Assembly (NCBI RefSeq): GCF_000014565.1
Contig: NC_008268.1
Span: 1,674,001 to 1,738,000, forward strand
Direction: 5' to 3'
Origin: Rhodococcus jostii RHA1
Lineage (GTDB): Bacteria; Actinomycetota; Actinomycetes; Mycobacteriales; Mycobacteriaceae
DNA: 64,000 nucleotides
Shown one piece after another: positions 61,542 through 64,000 of the stretch (positions are counted from its first letter, which is position 1; each line of letters opens with the position of its first letter). Under the pieces are notes generated by a model, which was given only the letters and a program-made list of their open reading frames with translations, was not told the DNA's origin and did no database searches. The translations under genes were made by a program, and so were the position numbers.

Positions 61542-61812
61542 ACGGTGGTGGAACGTGGTGGTCTCGCGGCGCGTCGAACTTGTTCGCCTCGGCGATCTTC
61601 GCGATCTCGATCGACGACGCGACGGTCGACTGCTGCGGATCGATGGCAGCGGCATAGGTGCTCACGGCGCCGCTGACTCCCGTGACCGTCTTCAGCGGCC
61701 GGCGACGTGGGGTGCTCATCGTCGATAGCCTAGGAACGACGGCCCGGTCCGCCCAGCGTTACGATCAGGCGGATTCTGACCGCCTGCGGGACGTTCCGGT
61801 TACCGTCGGGGT

Positions 61813-63324
61813 GTGCTGTTCTCGCAGATCGTCGCGACGTCCCGGGACGTGGGGGCCACGCGGTCGCGCAAGGTGAAGGTCGGGGCGCTGCGCGAGGTCC
61901 TCATCCAACTGGAGCCGGCCGAGGTGGAACCGGTGGTGGCGTGGTTGTCCGGGGAGCTTCGGCAGGGCCGGATCGGGATCGGCTGGCGGACACTCGGCGA
62001 CATTCCCGCCACCCCGGCCGACGTCCCGGCCGTGACGGTGTCGGACCTCGACGGGACCGTCACCGCCGTCGCCGGGATCTCCGGTTCCGGATCCGCCGCC
62101 CGCCGACGCAAACTGCTCGCGGACCTCTTCGCCCGCACCACCGCCGACGAGCGGGACTTCCTGCTGCGACTGCTCACCGGCGACCTTCGCCAGGGTGCGC
62201 TCGAGGGGGTGATGACCGACGCGATCGCGGCGGCCGCCGACCTTCCCGTCGAACCGGTGCGCCGGGCGTTCATGCTGTCGGGACGCCTTCCCGCGACGGC
62301 GGTCGCGGCGTTCGACGGCGGCGTCGACGCCCTCACCGCGTTCCGGCTGGAGGTCGGTCGTCCGGTCCGGCCCATGCTGGCCTCCCCCGCCGAATCACTC
62401 ACCGACGCGTGGACCGAACTCGGCGGCGACGTCAGCGTCGAATACAAACTCGACGGCGCGCGCATCCAGGTGCACCGCAACGGCGACGACGTGCACGTCT
62501 TCACCCGCACCCTGCGTGAGATCACCGGCAGCGTGCCGGAACTCGTCGAACTCGTCGCCGGCCTGCCCTGCACGTCGGCGGTGTTCGACGGGGAGACACT
62601 GGCGCTCACCGACAGCGGCCGGCCCCGACCGTTCCAGGAGACGATGAGCCGCTTCGGCGCCGAGTCCGCCCGCGACCTGCTGCTGCACCCCTACTTCTTC
62701 GACTGCCTGCACCTCGACGGCGTCGACCTTCTGGACGCGCCGCTGGAGGAGCGGCTGGCGGCCCTGGAACGCGTTGCCCCGCAACACCGCATCCCCGGGC
62801 TGATCCGCCCCGACAGCGACGGCGCCGCAACCCATTTCGACGACGCCCTTGCCGCCGGGCACGAAGGGGTGATGGTCAAATCGCTCGCCGCGCCGTATGC
62901 GGCGGGACGACGCGGCCGCGCCTGGCAGAAGGTGAAACCGGAGCACACGCTCGATCTGGTGGTGCTCGGCGCCGAATGGGGTTACGGGCGACGCACCGGC
63001 TACCTGTCCAACCTGCACCTCGGCGCACGCGACCCGGACGGCGGCGAACCCATCATGGTGGGCAAGACGTTCAAGGGCCTCACCGACGCGCTACTGCAGT
63101 GGCAGACGGACGAATTCCCGCGCCACGAACGCGACCGCGACGATCACACCGTGTACCTGCACCCCGACCTCGTCGTGGAGATCGAACTCGACGGCGTCCA
63201 GGTCAGCACGCGTTACCCCGGCGGCCTCGCGCTGCGATTCGCGCGCGTCCTGCGCTACCGCCCCGACAAGACTGCCGCCGAAGCCGACACCATCGACGCC
63301 GTGCGAGCCCTGCTGCCGGGTTGA
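61813..63324 (+). CDS. ligB: ATP-dependent DNA ligase (LigB-type)
   Basis: 503 aa, GTG start. N-terminal DNA-binding domain (~1-200), then nucleotidyltransferase with motif I EYKLDGARIQVH (Lys212 forms the AMP adduct), motif III FDGETLAL, motif IV EGVMVKS and motif V WQKVKPEHTLDLVV; the OB-fold follows. Length agrees with mycobacterial LigB/LigC-size ATP ligases rather than the NAD-dependent LigA. It repairs or seals nicks in addition to the essential NAD ligase elsewhere. The next gene follows after 88 bp. Confidence 0.87.
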   Translation: MLFSQIVATSRDVGATRSRKVKVGALREVLIQLEPAEVEPVVAWLSGELRQGRIGIGWRTLGDIPATPADVPAVTVSDLDGTVTAVAGISGSGSAARRRKLLADLFARTTADERDFLLRLLTGDLRQGALEGVMTDAIAAAADLPVEPVRRAFMLSGRLPATAVAAFDGGVDALTAFRLEVGRPVRPMLASPAESLTDAWTELGGDVSVEYKLDGARIQVHRNGDDVHVFTRTLREITGSVPELVELVAGLPCTSAVFDGETLALTDSGRPRPFQETMSRFGAESARDLLLHPYFFDCLHLDGVDLLDAPLEERLAALERVAPQHRIPGLIRPDSDGAATHFDDALAAGHEGVMVKSLAAPYAAGRRGRAWQKVKPEHTLDLVVLGAEWGYGRRTGYLSNLHLGARDPDGGEPIMVGKTFKGLTDALLQWQTDEFPRHERDRDDHTVYLHPDLVVEIELDGVQVSTRYPGGLALRFARVLRYRPDKTAAEADTIDAVRALLPG

Positions 63325-63412
63325 CGCCGCCCCGCTCGTCCTGCGCGGCGAGCGTGTGCGCGGTAACCTCCCCGGCACAGATAAGGACGCCGCGCCGCGA
63401 GGGGGTCGACTG

Positions 63413-63889
63413 GTGATCTTCGTTTCCCGTTTCGTGCCGTCCCCCGTCGAGCGCACCGTCCGGAGGGCGGCCTCGGCTGCCGAGGGGCCGGTCCGCGTCG
63501 CCGTATGTGCGGTGACCGTGCCGATCGAGGTCGCGAAGACGTCGTTCCACATCCTCCGGCTCACCGAGGAACTGCTCGAGGAGGTCGTGTTCCTGTTGCG
63601 GACGATGCGGCCGGTGGTCGAGGCGGTGAGCACCACCCAGCAGTCCGACAATTTCGACACGGTGTTCCGGACGCTCGAACAGATCCAGCAGTCGGCCGAC
63701 GCGATCGCCCGCACGCCGATCGGGGTCGTCCGGAGCGTGTTCGCGCCGGCCCGTCCGTCGCCCGAGCAGATCGACTATCACCCCACGATCATCGACGCCG
63801 AGCCGCCGAAGCCGTCCGGCGTCGCGGTCCGGATCGCGTCCCTCACCGTGACGGCGCCGAGCATCACGTTCGGCAGTCCGAAACGCTGA
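63413..63889 (+). CDS. Hypothetical protein, 158 aa
   Basis: GTG start with GAGGGGG upstream. A predicted amphipathic helical stretch (ILRLTEELLEEVVFLLRTMRPVVEAVSTT) covers residues ~45-80, and a second QSDNFDTVFRTLEQIQQSADAI follows; the C-terminal 40 residues are Pro-rich. No signal peptide. I do not recognise the family. Located after the DNA ligase gene, possibly cotranscribed with it. Confidence 0.6.
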   Translation: MIFVSRFVPSPVERTVRRAASAAEGPVRVAVCAVTVPIEVAKTSFHILRLTEELLEEVVFLLRTMRPVVEAVSTTQQSDNFDTVFRTLEQIQQSADAIARTPIGVVRSVFAPARPSPEQIDYHPTIIDAEPPKPSGVAVRIASLTVTAPSITFGSPKR

Positions 63890-63895
63890 CCCGGG

Positions 63896-64000
63896 CTATC
63901 GTCCGGGAAAGAAGTCGGCGCTCTGCACGTAATCCATTGCGGCGGTGAACGTCGGGTCACTCATGCGCCTGGTCATCTCCGCCCCCTCGACGTCCTCGAT
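63896..64000 (-). CDS. C-terminal fragment of a gene continuing past the window
   Basis: Read from the window edge, the last 34 residues are IEDVEGAEMTRRMSDP then TFTAAMDYVQSADFFPGR followed by TAG. The frame is open to the edge with coding-like codon use. Too short to identify. It converges with the hypothetical gene, 6 bp apart. Confidence 0.5.
   Translation of the reverse strand: MEDVEGAEMTRRMSDPTFTAAMDYVQSADFFPGR

Larger units (their letters stand above)
59857..61570 (+). mobile_element. IS607-like element (tnpA remnant + intact tnpB)
   Basis: Ends are placed where the monooxygenase sequence stops on each side (about 59857 and 61570). The left part holds a decayed serine-recombinase tail; the right part is an intact TnpB gene. 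No terminal inverted repeats or target duplication are visible, as expected for IS607/IS605-type elements. Exact ends are uncertain by a few bases. Confidence 0.7.
58841..61719 (-). pseudogene. LLM-class flavin monooxygenase gene split by an IS607-like element
   Basis: The 5' part (ATG at 61719, ~50 codons, ending ANKFDA) and the 3' part (from about 59860, beginning NPYNLARLFGTLDHVSNGRAAWNAVTS and running ~340 codons to 58841) belong to one NtaA/SnaA/DszA-type monooxygenase. In between lies the IS607-like element, on the opposite strand, plus a loss of roughly 50-60 codons compared with the family's usual length. The downstream fragment has no start, so the product is lost. Substrate unknown. 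Confidence 0.82.

Overview
The window is high-GC actinobacterial DNA, most likely from a large-genome Rhodococcus (Nocardiaceae). The evidence is GC-rich codon use with frequent GTG starts, DUF3558 and DUF4185 secreted proteins, a WS/DGAT acyltransferase, WXG/EspG-type ESX proteins, and remnants of a prpDBC/prpR methylcitrate locus. I found no rRNA, tRNA or CRISPR array.

Layout. 0-8 kb: end of an S51-type peptidase, a small unknown gene, a GlcD-type FAD oxidase, a secreted DUF4185 protein, a small acetyltransferase-like protein, two DUF3558 lipoproteins, an MFS exporter convergent with a type-B carboxylesterase, and a NrtR-like regulator with a degenerate Nudix box. 9-12.4 kb: a TPP riboswitch followed by tenA and a three-gene pyrimidine ABC transporter, a thiamine-precursor salvage operon. 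12.4-17 kb: WS/DGAT, an HSL-type esterase, and the first of two FAD-flavoprotein/2x[4Fe-4S]-ferredoxin pairs, preceded by a coupled 29-codon ORF. 17-21 kb: a Pro/Thr-rich anchored protein, a WXG-motif protein, an EspG-like chaperone, a YbjN/TY-Chap-like protein and a 44-residue basic protein.

21-25 kb is a scar. An intact IS630 element lies beside a broken, divergent methylcitrate locus: an in-frame prpB::prpC chimera with two frameshifts, and a prpR-type regulator that has lost its HTH and carries two stops and two frameshifts. 25-29 kb: two membrane-anchored exported proteins (one PQQ-propeller-like) and a methyltransferase. 29-38 kb: a divergent catabolic cluster. One arm has an MHS transporter, acyl-CoA synthetase and quinone oxidoreductase; the other has an SDR, acyl-CoA dehydrogenase, thiolase and two tandem TetR regulators. 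Two matching candidate operators lie in the shared promoter region. It looks like uptake, activation and beta-oxidation-like breakdown of a carboxylic acid. An HxlR regulator and its probable SnoaL-like target follow, sharing a CTTGG-N5-CCAAG operator design.

38.8-44.7 kb: leucine/valine-type dehydrogenase and a fused indolepyruvate:ferredoxin oxidoreductase, divergent from an Lrp regulator (amino acid to keto acid to acyl-CoA), then an orphan RibH2-like lumazine synthase. 44.7-50.3 kb: a membrane-tethered Mrr-like nuclease, butanediol-type dehydrogenase, PucR regulator, NCS1 permease and SnoaL-like protein. 50.3-58.8 kb: DUF2156 protein, the second flavoprotein/ferredoxin pair, a PPOX-fold protein, a giant FAD/Fe-S 2-hydroxyacid dehydrogenase, a DUF998 protein and a double DUF427 protein. 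58.8-64 kb: an LLM-type flavin monooxygenase gene destroyed by an IS607-like element with an intact TnpB, then an ATP-dependent DNA ligase and two genes of unknown function.

A family of 48-bp palindromes (seven copies between 24.9 and 58.0 kb, with looser relatives at 14.95 and 22.25 kb) sits at or just after gene ends. In two cases it forms the last codons of the gene.
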